Below, one piece after another: positions 43,874 through 52,038 of a stretch of 64,000 nt of DNA. The translations under genes were made by a program, and so were the position numbers. The DNA comes from Myxococcus sp046520405 (GTDB lineage Bacteria > Myxococcota > Myxococcia > Myxococcales > Myxococcaceae): contig JBKGHI010000006.1 in the NCBI GenBank assembly GCA_046520405.1, positions 24,885 to 88,884 of the forward strand. The letters are read 5' to 3'. The notes below the pieces were generated by a model. The model saw only the letters and a program-made list of their open reading frames with translations. It did no database searches and was not told the DNA's origin. Position 1 is the first letter of the stretch; each line of letters opens with the position of its first letter.

Positions 43874-45607
43874 ATGAACACCGCGCTCATCGCCGCGCTC
43901 GCGCTGGCCAGTGCACCCGGGCCGGGTGGAAGCACTTCGCTCCAGCACCTCGTTGAGCGCATCCCGCATGTCGCCGACGTCAACGAGGGCGTTGGCGAGG
44001 CCGAGCAGGAACTCGCGACTGGCATCCTGGCCCACGGCGCGGCGGCGATTCCGCACCTCCTTCCGCTGCTCAGGAGCGAATCGGAGCCCATTCGCGGCTT
44101 CGCGGGCTATGTCCTGCGCGACCTCGACGGCCTCACCGAGGCGCACCTGGATGCGCTCATCGAGGCCCGGCTTCATGGGGACGGATGGATTCCTCCCGCC
44201 ATCGCGCGTGTGGGTACGCCACGCGCCGTTGCATTCCTCGTCGAGGACCTCAAGGACACGCGCGAGTCCCAGTCGCAACTGACCTATGCCCTGACGCTGG
44301 TGGGACGCAAGGCCGCGGCCCCGCTCGCCGAGCCCTTTGGCGCGTCCGAGCCCATGGACGTGGCTTATGTCAGCGCGGTGTGCGAGGTGCTCAACGAGAT
44401 GGGGGCCAACGCGCGGCCCGCGGTCGCGCCCCTGATGCGTGCGCTCACCGTGGAGACGTCCCACCCGGAGAACCGGGAGCATGCCGTCCTGGTGCTGGGC
44501 TGCATCGGTCCCGTCGCGGCGTCGGCGGTGCCCACGCTTCAGGCGTTGCGGAAGAACCCCTCCTTGCGCGAGGCCGCCGAGGACGCGCTGATGCGCATGG
44601 GGCCCGCCGCAGCCATTCCCGTCATCGTCGAGCATCTGCGCACGAAGCCCACGGTCATCCTGCTCCGCGACCTGTCGGAGCTCCGCGCGAAGGGGGCGGG
44701 CAGCGCGGTCCTCGCGCTGCTGTCGAACGAGGACCCCAGGCTGCGCTTCGCCGCGGCGCGAACGCTCGGCTACATCCAGTCCACCGCCGCGACCGACGCG
44801 CTCATCACGCTGCTGGGCGATGTCCGGGACTGGAGGATGGCCTTCTCCGCGGCCGAAGCGCTCGGAAGGCTTCGCGCCACGCGGGCCCTGGCGCCGCTCA
44901 AGGCCGTCGCGACGAAGCATTGGGCGCCGCCTGTCCGCGAGGCCGCTCGCAAGGCCATGAAGGTCATTGGGGGCAAGGAGACGTACGCGCCGGGGAGCCC
45001 GAACTTCGCGATTGAGTTCTTCGCGTATGACCGCATGCGCTTCGACCAGCCAGCGCTCCCCGAACCGGCACTCGCCGAGGCACCGGAGGAACTCCAGAAA
45101 GGTTCATTCGAGCCGTTGACCTACGACACCGCGATTCTCTCGGTGGGAGCGGCTGGAGAGCGCAGCACCCCCATCAAACAGACACCGCAATTCGGACTGA
45201 GCATCGCGAATGGCCATCTGGTGGGCGCGAGCCGGGGAGAGTGGGGTGGCGAGCTCATGCACCTTCCGGCTGACGGCGCCGCGAAGAAGATTCTCGACGC
45301 CAATGCCACCGGCCTCCACAAGGTGGGCGAGCACCTCGTCGCGGTGACGGGGCTGGCCCACATCGTCTCCAACGGCGGGATGTTGTACCGGCTTGTGCCC
45401 CGTGACGGCACCTTCGTGGCGGAGCCGTGGCGCGCGCTCCCAGGGGCGCCGCGACGCTCGGGGCTGCTGCCGGACGGGCGCCTCCTCGTCTCCTGCGTGG
45501 GGGCGGACGTGGTCGTCACGGCCGATGGGGACATGCGGCTCGCCACCGCGCAAGACGTCTCAGGCCCCACAGGCACGCCGCCACCGGCGCTGTCCCAGCC
45601 AGAGTGA
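43874..45607 (+). CDS. HEAT-repeat protein with C-terminal propeller-like region
   Basis: 577 residues. The N-terminal ~370 residues contain many HEAT/PBS-lyase type repeats (IPHLLPLLRSESEPIRGFAG, AVAPLMRALTVET, AVLALLSNEDPRLRFAAARTLGYI, ALITLLGDVRDWRMAFSAAEALGRL). From ~380 to the end a beta-rich region with W and G spaced strands (GLSIANGHLVGASRGEWGG, GEHLVAVTGLAHIVSNGG) may form a propeller. The first ~15 residues could be a weak signal peptide. Location and partner are unknown; it may be co-transcribed with the hydrolase ahead of it. Confidence 0.72.
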   Translation: MNTALIAALALASAPGPGGSTSLQHLVERIPHVADVNEGVGEAEQELATGILAHGAAAIPHLLPLLRSESEPIRGFAGYVLRDLDGLTEAHLDALIEARLHGDGWIPPAIARVGTPRAVAFLVEDLKDTRESQSQLTYALTLVGRKAAAPLAEPFGASEPMDVAYVSAVCEVLNEMGANARPAVAPLMRALTVETSHPENREHAVLVLGCIGPVAASAVPTLQALRKNPSLREAAEDALMRMGPAAAIPVIVEHLRTKPTVILLRDLSELRAKGAGSAVLALLSNEDPRLRFAAARTLGYIQSTAATDALITLLGDVRDWRMAFSAAEALGRLRATRALAPLKAVATKHWAPPVREAARKAMKVIGGKETYAPGSPNFAIEFFAYDRMRFDQPALPEPALAEAPEELQKGSFEPLTYDTAILSVGAAGERSTPIKQTPQFGLSIANGHLVGASRGEWGGELMHLPADGAAKKILDANATGLHKVGEHLVAVTGLAHIVSNGGMLYRLVPRDGTFVAEPWRALPGAPRRSGLLPDGRLLVSCVGADVVVTADGDMRLATAQDVSGPTGTPPPALSQPE

Positions 45608-45620
45608 GCGCCTGAGGGGA

Positions 45621-45653
45621 GGCCGGGCGCACCTGAACGGCGTGCACCCGGCC
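45621..45653. terminator. Hairpin between convergent genes
   Basis: ggccggg-c-gcac / gtgc-a-cccggcc: 7 + 4 bp stem with one mismatch and a 9-nt loop, 13 bp after the HEAT gene stop and 22 bp before the end of the nucleotidase gene. GC-rich and without T-run. Confidence 0.5.
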
Positions 45654-45674
45654 CCGCGTGGGTTCAGCGCGTGA

Positions 45675-47525
45675 CTACTCCACGCTCAAGCACTTCGCCG
45701 GGCCGAACGTGGCCGCGTAGTACGGCGTGTAGAGGTCGGGCCCGAGCGTGAAGTTGCAGGTGTTCACCTCATCCGGCGACAGGCCCTGGTGCGCCTGGAT
45801 GTAGCGCGCCATGTAGTCACGCACGCCGTCAGCGGAGGTCCACAGCACGCGGCCTTCCTTGAACATGCTGTACCCACCACCGCCGCCCGCGCGGTAGTTG
45901 TTGATGGCGACGATGAAGACCTGGTCGTCGGTGACTTCATTGCCCTTGAAGCGCAGGTGCGTGGTCCGCGAGCCCGCGGGCTTGGTGAGGTCGTAGCCGT
46001 AGTCGATTTGCGAGTAGAGGTCCCAGTTGTAGTCCGCGATGGTGGGCGCGGTGGCCTTCGCCTCCGCGGGCGTCGCGGGCAGGTTGTCGGGGTCAATCGT
46101 GGCGAAGTAGTTGGCGTTCATCTCCACCGCGCGGCGGAGGATGGAGCCGTTGATTTCCATCACGTACAGCGTGTTGTCGTAGATGTAGACGCTGTACGCG
46201 TCGCGCAGGGTGATGTCCCCCTCGGGCAGCGACACGTCGTTGGTGAAGATGGCGCCCAGGGACAGGTCCACCTCGAACCCGGCTTCGAGCGCGGCCTGCT
46301 CCTGCACGATGTTGATGAGGTCCCCCAGCGGGCCGTCCACGTAGCGCCCGGCGAAGCCGCCCGGGAACACGCCGGTGGTGGTGCCAATCTTCTGGTTCAC
46401 ATAGGCAACCGTCGTGTCGTGGTGGACCTGGGTGCTCTGGGTGACGGCGGCATCCTGCTCCACCGTGTCGTCCACGACGTGGAGTTGGGCGTCATGGGTA
46501 TTCACACCCCAGCGCGCGCCATCCCAGGTGACCTGGAGCTGGACGTCGGCCAGGTGGCTGCCCCAGCGGTTGGGCTGCGTGAGGAGGACCTCGCCGCCGT
46601 CCACGTTGCGCAGCAGCATCTTCGGAATGGGCTGGTGCGTGTGGCCGGTGAGGAGCACGTCCACGCCGGGGACCTGCTGGGCAATCTGGACGGCCTGGTT
46701 CTCCCCGGGGAGGTTGCCCCGGTCCGCCCACTTCGTGTCATCCGCGTAGTCGGCCAGCCACGACTCGGGGTTGCTCGCGCTGCCCGTCGGCTGCTTGTCG
46801 GGACCGCTGTGGATGGCCACCACGATGACGTCCGCGCCGGCTTCCTTCATCCGCGGCACGTAGTCCTTCGCCGTCTGAAGCGGGTCATCGAAGCGCAGGC
46901 CGACGATGTTCTCCGGGCGCTCCCACGTCGTCACGCCGGGCGTCACCAGGCCGAGGATGCCGACCTTCACGTCGCACACCGTCTTGATGATGTAGGGCGT
47001 GAAGGCCTCGGAGCCGTCCGCGCTGTTGCGCACGTTGGCGCCGAGCAGGGGGAAGTTGACCTCGCTCTTGAACTTGTTGAGGACGTCCAGGCCGAAGTTG
47101 AACTCGTGGTTGCCCAGGGCCATGGCGGCATAGCCCATCTCGTTCATGGCGGCGGCCATGGGATGCTGGGGCGCGTTGTCCACCAGGGCGTAGTAGGTGC
47201 CCAGCGGCGAGCCCTGGATGGTGTCGCCGGTGTCGACGAGCAGCGTGCAGTCCGGGTTCTTCACCCGCTCCTGCTTGACGAGCGTGGCCACCTTGGCGAC
47301 GCCGCGCCTCGCGTCGGGCTTCCCGGAGAAGTAGTCCCACGGGAAGATGTTCGTGTGCAGGTCGCTCGTCTGCAGCAGCGTCAGCGTGCGTGGGGTCGTG
47401 TCGCGCGGCGGCTCGTTGCCGGGCCCGGGCTCTTCGCTGGAATCACAAGCCGTCAGCAGCGAGCAGGCGCCCACGAGGCAAAGAGAAGTCGTGCGCAACG
47501 CGCGCACCCAAACAGGAAAATGCAT
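45675..47525 (-). CDS. 5'-nucleotidase/2',3'-cyclic phosphodiesterase (UshA/CpdB family) lipoprotein
   Basis: 616 residues with a lipoprotein signal (CLVGACSLLTAC). The N-terminal metallophosphatase domain has all family blocks: LLQTSDLHTN, LLVDTGDTIQG, ALGNHEFNFG, VAIHSGPD and LLTGHTHQPIP, giving the Asp/His/Asn dinuclear metal site. The C-terminal domain (~370-590) carries the nucleotide-binding end (TNDVSLPEGDITLRDAYSVY, VAINNYRAGGGGGYSMF). The protein resembles CpdB/YfkN-type enzymes that hydrolyse 2',3'-cyclic nucleotides and nucleotides outside the cytoplasm, useful for phosphate or nucleoside salvage during predation. It is anchored to the envelope by the lipid. Confidence 0.9.
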   Translation of the reverse strand: MHFPVWVRALRTTSLCLVGACSLLTACDSSEEPGPGNEPPRDTTPRTLTLLQTSDLHTNIFPWDYFSGKPDARRGVAKVATLVKQERVKNPDCTLLVDTGDTIQGSPLGTYYALVDNAPQHPMAAAMNEMGYAAMALGNHEFNFGLDVLNKFKSEVNFPLLGANVRNSADGSEAFTPYIIKTVCDVKVGILGLVTPGVTTWERPENIVGLRFDDPLQTAKDYVPRMKEAGADVIVVAIHSGPDKQPTGSASNPESWLADYADDTKWADRGNLPGENQAVQIAQQVPGVDVLLTGHTHQPIPKMLLRNVDGGEVLLTQPNRWGSHLADVQLQVTWDGARWGVNTHDAQLHVVDDTVEQDAAVTQSTQVHHDTTVAYVNQKIGTTTGVFPGGFAGRYVDGPLGDLINIVQEQAALEAGFEVDLSLGAIFTNDVSLPEGDITLRDAYSVYIYDNTLYVMEINGSILRRAVEMNANYFATIDPDNLPATPAEAKATAPTIADYNWDLYSQIDYGYDLTKPAGSRTTHLRFKGNEVTDDQVFIVAINNYRAGGGGGYSMFKEGRVLWTSADGVRDYMARYIQAHQGLSPDEVNTCNFTLGPDLYTPYYAATFGPAKCLSVE

Positions 47526-47731
47526 CAGTCATCCTCTGAGAAGTGGAATGCCGGGAACAATCCCCCAGCGAGGAGAGACCCTAACTCACGGCTCTGTCAT
47601 TGCCGACCGGGCAATGCGGCATCGTGCGTTCGCATGCATCGTGTTTCTCAAATTCGCGCCAGTGTCTCAGGAGGTTCTCAGCCTTCAGGAACACGGCGTT
47701 GCAGAATGCCAGGGCCGTCCGCCGTCGAGTC

Positions 47732-48481
47732 TCATGGCGCGAGAATTGACGCGGGCAGTCCACTGAGAAGCGCGAAGAAGAGCGTCAGCTCCGCCGCCGC
47801 GATGGCCGCGCATCCGCCGTGGAACCGCCAGAAGGTCCGGGGCGCGTACCAGTTCCAGTGGCGCTCATGGCCCAGGTTCGCCCAGCCATCCGTCGTGGAG
47901 AACGAAGCCACCGCGAACAGCGCGGGCCACGGGGCGCCGGTCAGCAGGGTGATGCCCACGAGCCCGCGCGAGCCCAGGTGCCCGGCCACCGCGATGACCC
48001 GCTCCACCAGCAGGGCGTTCTGTATCCAGCGCGACTTCCGCGCCCCCTCCGCCCACTGCTCCACGACGGGGCCCGTGGGATTCGGAGACTGGAGCGCGCT
48101 CAGCCCCAGGACCAGGCATTCGATACATCCCGCGGCGGCGGCGTAGACAATCAAGTCGGCGCGGGATGAAACATCCGCATACCGGAACAACAGCGCCGCC
48201 ATGCCCAGCTCACACGCCGCCGACGCCAGCCCTTGGCTCGTTGCCTTGAGGGCCGGGCTCCGCGTGTCGAGCCGCACGGACAGCTCTCCGGACACCGGCA
48301 GCTTCAGCGCGAAGACCAGGGCCCACGCCAGGGCGCCAAACCCCGCCGCCCGCCAGGAGGCGCCGCCCGCCAGCACCAGCGCGACCGGCAACCCCGCACC
48401 CAGAAGGAGCGTCGCCACCCAGGCCGGGACACCGGATGGCAGGGCCGCTGTCCCCTTCGCGGTGTCTGGTTTTTCCTCCAT
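47732..48481 (-). CDS. Integral membrane protein, hypothetical
   Basis: 249 residues with seven or eight hydrophobic helices (VATLLLGAGLPVALVLAGG, AAGFGALAWALVFALKL, LIVYAAAAGCIECLVLGL, LVGITLLTGAPWPALFAVASF, CAAIAAAELTLFFALLSGL). Charged, conserved-looking residues within membrane segments (GCIECL, HGGCAAIAAAEL) might hint at an intramembrane enzyme, but no family could be named. It is divergent from the possible RiPP precursor gene with 140 bp between starts. Confidence 0.6.
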   Translation of the reverse strand: MEEKPDTAKGTAALPSGVPAWVATLLLGAGLPVALVLAGGASWRAAGFGALAWALVFALKLPVSGELSVRLDTRSPALKATSQGLASAACELGMAALLFRYADVSSRADLIVYAAAAGCIECLVLGLSALQSPNPTGPVVEQWAEGARKSRWIQNALLVERVIAVAGHLGSRGLVGITLLTGAPWPALFAVASFSTTDGWANLGHERHWNWYAPRTFWRFHGGCAAIAAAELTLFFALLSGLPASILAP

Positions 48482-48621
48482 GGCGGAGCCGTGTCCTTGT
48501 CTCGCCGCAATGGCGACTCGGGGGAGGTGAGTCTGTCATGTGTGCGACGGCGGGGCCTGCGTGTCTTGAGCCGGCTGTTGGGTAATGACATCTCTTGAGA
48601 TGCGATTTCCGGGGGTGCCGC

Positions 48622-49098
48622 ATGGCCAGAGAGAAGCCGCGTGTTGTTCTTCAGGCAGGTGAAATCCGCGTCGATGCAGACCCTGAGAAGGTCGGCAAGC
48701 TGATGCTGGAATTGATCAACCGGCCCCAGGTTCGCAAGAAGTTCGAAGCGGACCCCATCGGGATGCTCAACAAAGTGGGCATTCAGGCGCCGGAGAGTCT
48801 GCGAGACAGGATTTCACCTGAGAGCATCGACACGACGCTGTCCGAGCTCATCGAGGGCTCGGAGGCGGACCCGCGCATGGCCGCGCTCATCGTCGCGCCC
48901 GGCGTGGCTCCGGCCGTGCGCGTGGGCACCCGGCCCGGTACCAGTCCTGGCGTCCGCGTGGGCGTGCAGGTGGGCACGGGCACCTCCACCTTCGCGGAGC
49001 CCCGGCCCAAGAGCCGCGGCGGGAAGAAGACGCCCGAAAAGGGGCTCAGCTCGCGTCAGGCCGCGCAGCGGAAGAAGCGCAAGGACCGGGCGAAGTAG
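48622..49098 (+). CDS. Possible RiPP precursor or small substrate of the adjacent radical SAM enzyme
   Basis: 158 residues from ATG 48622 (GGGGGTG upstream). Residues ~25-80 are helical with a leader-like pattern (LINRPQVRKKFEADPIGMLNKVGI), similar in style to nitrile-hydratase-like leaders of ribosomally made peptides. Residues ~91-121 are a Val/Gly/Arg repeat region (VAPGVAPAVRVGTRPG, SPGVRVGVQVGTGTST), which could be the modified part. The last ~35 residues are strongly basic (KSRGGKKTPEK, AAQRKKRKDRAK), unusual for a precursor and perhaps RNA/DNA binding. The gene is followed after 79 bp by a B12-binding radical SAM gene on the same strand, which is the main argument for a RiPP role. Confidence 0.5.
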   Translation: MAREKPRVVLQAGEIRVDADPEKVGKLMLELINRPQVRKKFEADPIGMLNKVGIQAPESLRDRISPESIDTTLSELIEGSEADPRMAALIVAPGVAPAVRVGTRPGTSPGVRVGVQVGTGTSTFAEPRPKSRGGKKTPEKGLSSRQAAQRKKRKDRAK

Positions 49099-49177
49099 CG
49101 CCGCCGCCACCAACGTCGCGACGGGGGCCGTGCCGTGCCTCCCCGCGGGTACAGCCATGCCGTGAGCGGAGCCTCTC

Positions 49178-50893
49178 ATGCGAGTCTTGCTGATTGCCGT
49201 GCCGTTGATGGAGCGCGTGGACACGGAGTTCATCCCCCTGGGCATGGACCGGATCCGGAGCAGTCCCCCGCTGGGGGTGTACTGGCTCGCGGCGGTCCTC
49301 CGCCAGGCGGGGCACGCGGTCGACGTCCTGGACCTGATTGCCGCCAGCCGTATCGACGTCCGGAAGATTCAGCGCCACGCCGGGCGCGCGGAGCTCGTCG
49401 GCATCTCCTGCAACACCCTGAACTGGCCGACGGCGCGCGTGGTGGTGGAGCACATCAAGGCCGTGTACCCGGACCTGCCCATCGTCCTCGGCGGCATCCA
49501 CCCGGGCGGCTACCCGGAGCATGTCTTCTCCAGGTGCCGGGCGGACTTCATCGTCGCGGGGGAGGGGGAGATTCCGCTCGTGCGGCTCGTGGAGGAGTTG
49601 TCCGGCGGGCGCGACTTCGCGTCCGTCCCCGGGCTCGGCTGGCGGGATGGCGACAAGATACGGCTCCAGCCCAACAGCGGCCTGGCCTCGGTGGACGCCG
49701 TGGAGAGCCTGCCGGACCCGGCCTACGATTTGCTCCCGTCTGGCGTCTACGAGTCGCTCTCCATCGAGTCCGCCCGGGGCTGCAAGTTCAAGTGCACCTT
49801 CTGCTCCACCAGGTTCCTGGGGAGCTGGCGCGGCGTGTCCGCGAGCAACTTCGTGGACCGGTTGGAGCGGCTCCAGCCCTACCTCAAGCGCACGCGCTAC
49901 AAGGTCTTCAGCATCATCGACGATTTGTACACGCTGGACATCCAGCGGGTCGCCGACGTCACCCGCGAGGTGCAGCGCCGTGGCATGAAAATCCAGGCCA
50001 CGCTGGATGCCCGCGCCACGGATGTGATTCGCGGCGAGGTCTGCGAGGCCCTGGCGCCCATCACCAACCACATGCTCATCGGCGCCGAGTGTGGCTATGA
50101 CGAGGGCCTGAAGAAGATTGCCAAGGGCTGCACCACGAAGGTGCTCGAGCGCGCCGCGGCCATGCTTCAGGCGGTGGGGCTCTCCCACAAGTGCGTCTTC
50201 TCGTTCGTCATCGGCTTCCCCTTCGAGACGCGCGAGGACTGCCTGAAGACCATCGAGTTCGCCTCGAAGCTGCTCGTCAAATACAACGTCCGCGTCTACC
50301 TGCAGTGGTACAACACCATCCCGGGCTCGGCCATCTGGGAGGAGCTGGCGGCCAAGGGGCTGGTGTCCATCGACATGTATGACGACTTCGGCTTCTTCAC
50401 GAACGAAGCCCTGTTCAAGGCCGGCGTCCACCTGCCGGTGGACCAGATTCGTGAAATCAGCAGCACCATCCGCAGTCTGAATACCTTGCTGCTCTTCACG
50501 CAGCCGGCCAACGACATCATCCAGTTCGCGCCGCCGGACTGGCTGTTCCATGAACCGACGGTGGACTTCCCGTCGCATGGCGTCCTGGAGAACGGCGCGC
50601 GGCCGGAGCCTCCCCCCGCTGTCCCGGACACGATGCGGCGGAGCGACGTGGCCGGGCTCGTGGGCCTGGAGCGTGGCAAGTCCCGCGCCGCCGCGGCGCT
50701 CCTCCCGGGCGGGAGTAGGGAAGGGACTGCCCACAGGCCGGAGGGGTCCGGCCTGCCGGGCCGCGTGCGCGGATGTGGTGTGCCTCCGCGTCACGCGAGC
50801 CAGGGGGCTCGCCGTGCGCTCCCCCTGGAGTCACCGGAACGGGGACACGCGGAGCGCGTCCGCCGAGACCTCAGTAGCCGTGGCGCGTGGTGA
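49178..50893 (+). CDS. B12-binding radical SAM enzyme
   Basis: 571 residues. An N-terminal cobalamin-binding-like Rossmann domain (~1-140; PPLGVYWLAAVLRQAGHAVDVLD, LPIVLGGIHPGG) precedes a radical SAM barrel with the cluster motif RGCKFKCTFC (C202, C206, C209) and later RSAM blocks (FSIIDDLYTLD, MLIGAECGYDEGLKKIAKG, FSFVIGFPFETREDC). Such enzymes methylate unreactive carbons or build unusual bonds in antibiotics and peptides. From ~480 the tail is low-complexity and unlike the family, and the end overlaps the convergent carbonic anhydrase gene by 23 bp, so a frameshift near the 3' end is possible. The natural partner is probably the small gene just upstream. Confidence 0.85.
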   Translation: MRVLLIAVPLMERVDTEFIPLGMDRIRSSPPLGVYWLAAVLRQAGHAVDVLDLIAASRIDVRKIQRHAGRAELVGISCNTLNWPTARVVVEHIKAVYPDLPIVLGGIHPGGYPEHVFSRCRADFIVAGEGEIPLVRLVEELSGGRDFASVPGLGWRDGDKIRLQPNSGLASVDAVESLPDPAYDLLPSGVYESLSIESARGCKFKCTFCSTRFLGSWRGVSASNFVDRLERLQPYLKRTRYKVFSIIDDLYTLDIQRVADVTREVQRRGMKIQATLDARATDVIRGEVCEALAPITNHMLIGAECGYDEGLKKIAKGCTTKVLERAAAMLQAVGLSHKCVFSFVIGFPFETREDCLKTIEFASKLLVKYNVRVYLQWYNTIPGSAIWEELAAKGLVSIDMYDDFGFFTNEALFKAGVHLPVDQIREISSTIRSLNTLLLFTQPANDIIQFAPPDWLFHEPTVDFPSHGVLENGARPEPPPAVPDTMRRSDVAGLVGLERGKSRAAAALLPGGSREGTAHRPEGSGLPGRVRGCGVPPRHASQGARRALPLESPERGHAERVRRDLSSRGAW

Positions 50894-51698
50894 CGACGCG
50901 GCCGTTCAGCGGCTGCAGCGGACGGTTGTTCGGGTTGAGGTAGGGCAGACGCTGGAACGACGCAATCTGCGAGTCCGACATCTCAATGGGGTTCTTCATC
51001 ACGTACCACTGGAGCCCCTCGGTGCAGGGGGGCGTGGTGAGCGAGCCGGCGTACTTGTAGAACGCCTTGTTGAAGGGCAGCAGCGAGCTGGCGTTGATGA
51101 CCGCGCCAGCGGGCTGGCTGTGCTCACCAGAGTGCTTGGGCAGGTTCCGGAAGGCGGTGAAGAGGCCCGGGTGCACGAAGCCCTCCTTGATGAGCACGCC
51201 CACGACCAGGGCCGGGGTGCCATTTGCGTCCGTGTGCACCAGGTGGACCTCGAGCGGGTACTCCACGCCGTCCTTGGTGTGCTCGCTGGGCGTATGGAAA
51301 TGGAATTGCGCCAGGTGATAGGTATTGCCACCCACCTGGAGGGTGCTGCCGGCGTCATAGGTGAACTGGACGGTGTGTCCGTTGTTCGTCATGCGCACGC
51401 GGCTGGTGCCGTAGTGGAAGCTGGGGGCGTCCTGGTGATTCTGCGAGGTCGCCGTCGCCGTCACCAGTGCGATGGGGGACTGGTCCAGCCCCGCCGCGCA
51501 CAAGGCATTGCCCGGGAGTTCGCCCCAGCGCTGGGGGCTGACTGTCTGTGAATAACCCCAGTGCGCGTCCTCTCCGCTCAGGAAGACCGGGGCCGGGGTC
51601 CCGCGGAGGTCCTGGGCGAAGGCGCTTGAAGCAAGGCAAACGGATGACACCAACGCGCTCTGGAGAGCGCGCACCGACAGCGTGCGAAAACGCGACAT
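50871..51698 (-). CDS. Alpha-class carbonic anhydrase, exported
   Basis: 275 residues from ATG 51698; the signal peptide is SALVSSVCLASSAFA. Alpha-CA signatures: AHWGYS near the N-terminus, QSPIAL, the zinc-ligand strand HLAQFHFHTPSEHTKDG with the third ligand in LEVHLVHTD, VGVLIKEG, and the C-terminal block YAGSLTTPPCTEGLQWYV. All three His ligands are visible, so it is probably active in CO2/bicarbonate conversion in the periplasm or outside. The 3' end overlaps the radical SAM gene tail to tail. Confidence 0.93.
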   Translation of the reverse strand: MSRFRTLSVRALQSALVSSVCLASSAFAQDLRGTPAPVFLSGEDAHWGYSQTVSPQRWGELPGNALCAAGLDQSPIALVTATATSQNHQDAPSFHYGTSRVRMTNNGHTVQFTYDAGSTLQVGGNTYHLAQFHFHTPSEHTKDGVEYPLEVHLVHTDANGTPALVVGVLIKEGFVHPGLFTAFRNLPKHSGEHSQPAGAVINASSLLPFNKAFYKYAGSLTTPPCTEGLQWYVMKNPIEMSDSQIASFQRLPYLNPNNRPLQPLNGRVVTTRHGY

Positions 51699-52038
51699 GT
51701 GAATGCGTCCTTTGGGGATGTGACAGCGAAGACGAGCCGAGCGCCCCATGCCTCACGTCAGGCAAAGGTCACCCCACTCATGCGGACACTTGCCGCGCTT
51801 GGAGTCGTCAGCGGGTGTCCACGAATTACCTTCTAAGTTCAAAATACTTTTTTAGCCATTATTTCGGACACTTTTTGTCGGGTCATGCAGACGGCTTGTC
51901 GGTGGGGGGGGGGCGGGTCACAAATGACTTCACCTCTGCGCGCCGAGTGGCGCCCCCTGGAATGGCCCTGCTGTCACACGGATACGTCCGGTCCTGGAAT
52001 GTCTGGTCGCTCCGCGTGAGGGTGGGTCTAGAATCTTG
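51699..52038. other. Intergenic region with promoter-like AT-rich patch and a 10-G run
   Basis: 340 bp between divergent carbonic anhydrase and monooxygenase genes. The stretch 51830-51890 is clearly less GC-rich than the rest (attaccttctaag, caaaatacttttttag) and is a likely promoter zone for one or both genes. A run of ten G lies at 51904-51913. Confidence 0.5.

Noticed and set aside
43874..45607. HEAT-repeat protein considered as an ARM-type partner of the retron
   Set aside because: It lies 15 kb away on the other strand, with many unrelated genes between; the gene cut off at 64000 is the better candidate.
45789..48146. 785-codon plus-strand frame opposite the nucleotidase and membrane protein genes
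   Set aside because: No motifs, and the minus strand has all UshA-family blocks; shadow.
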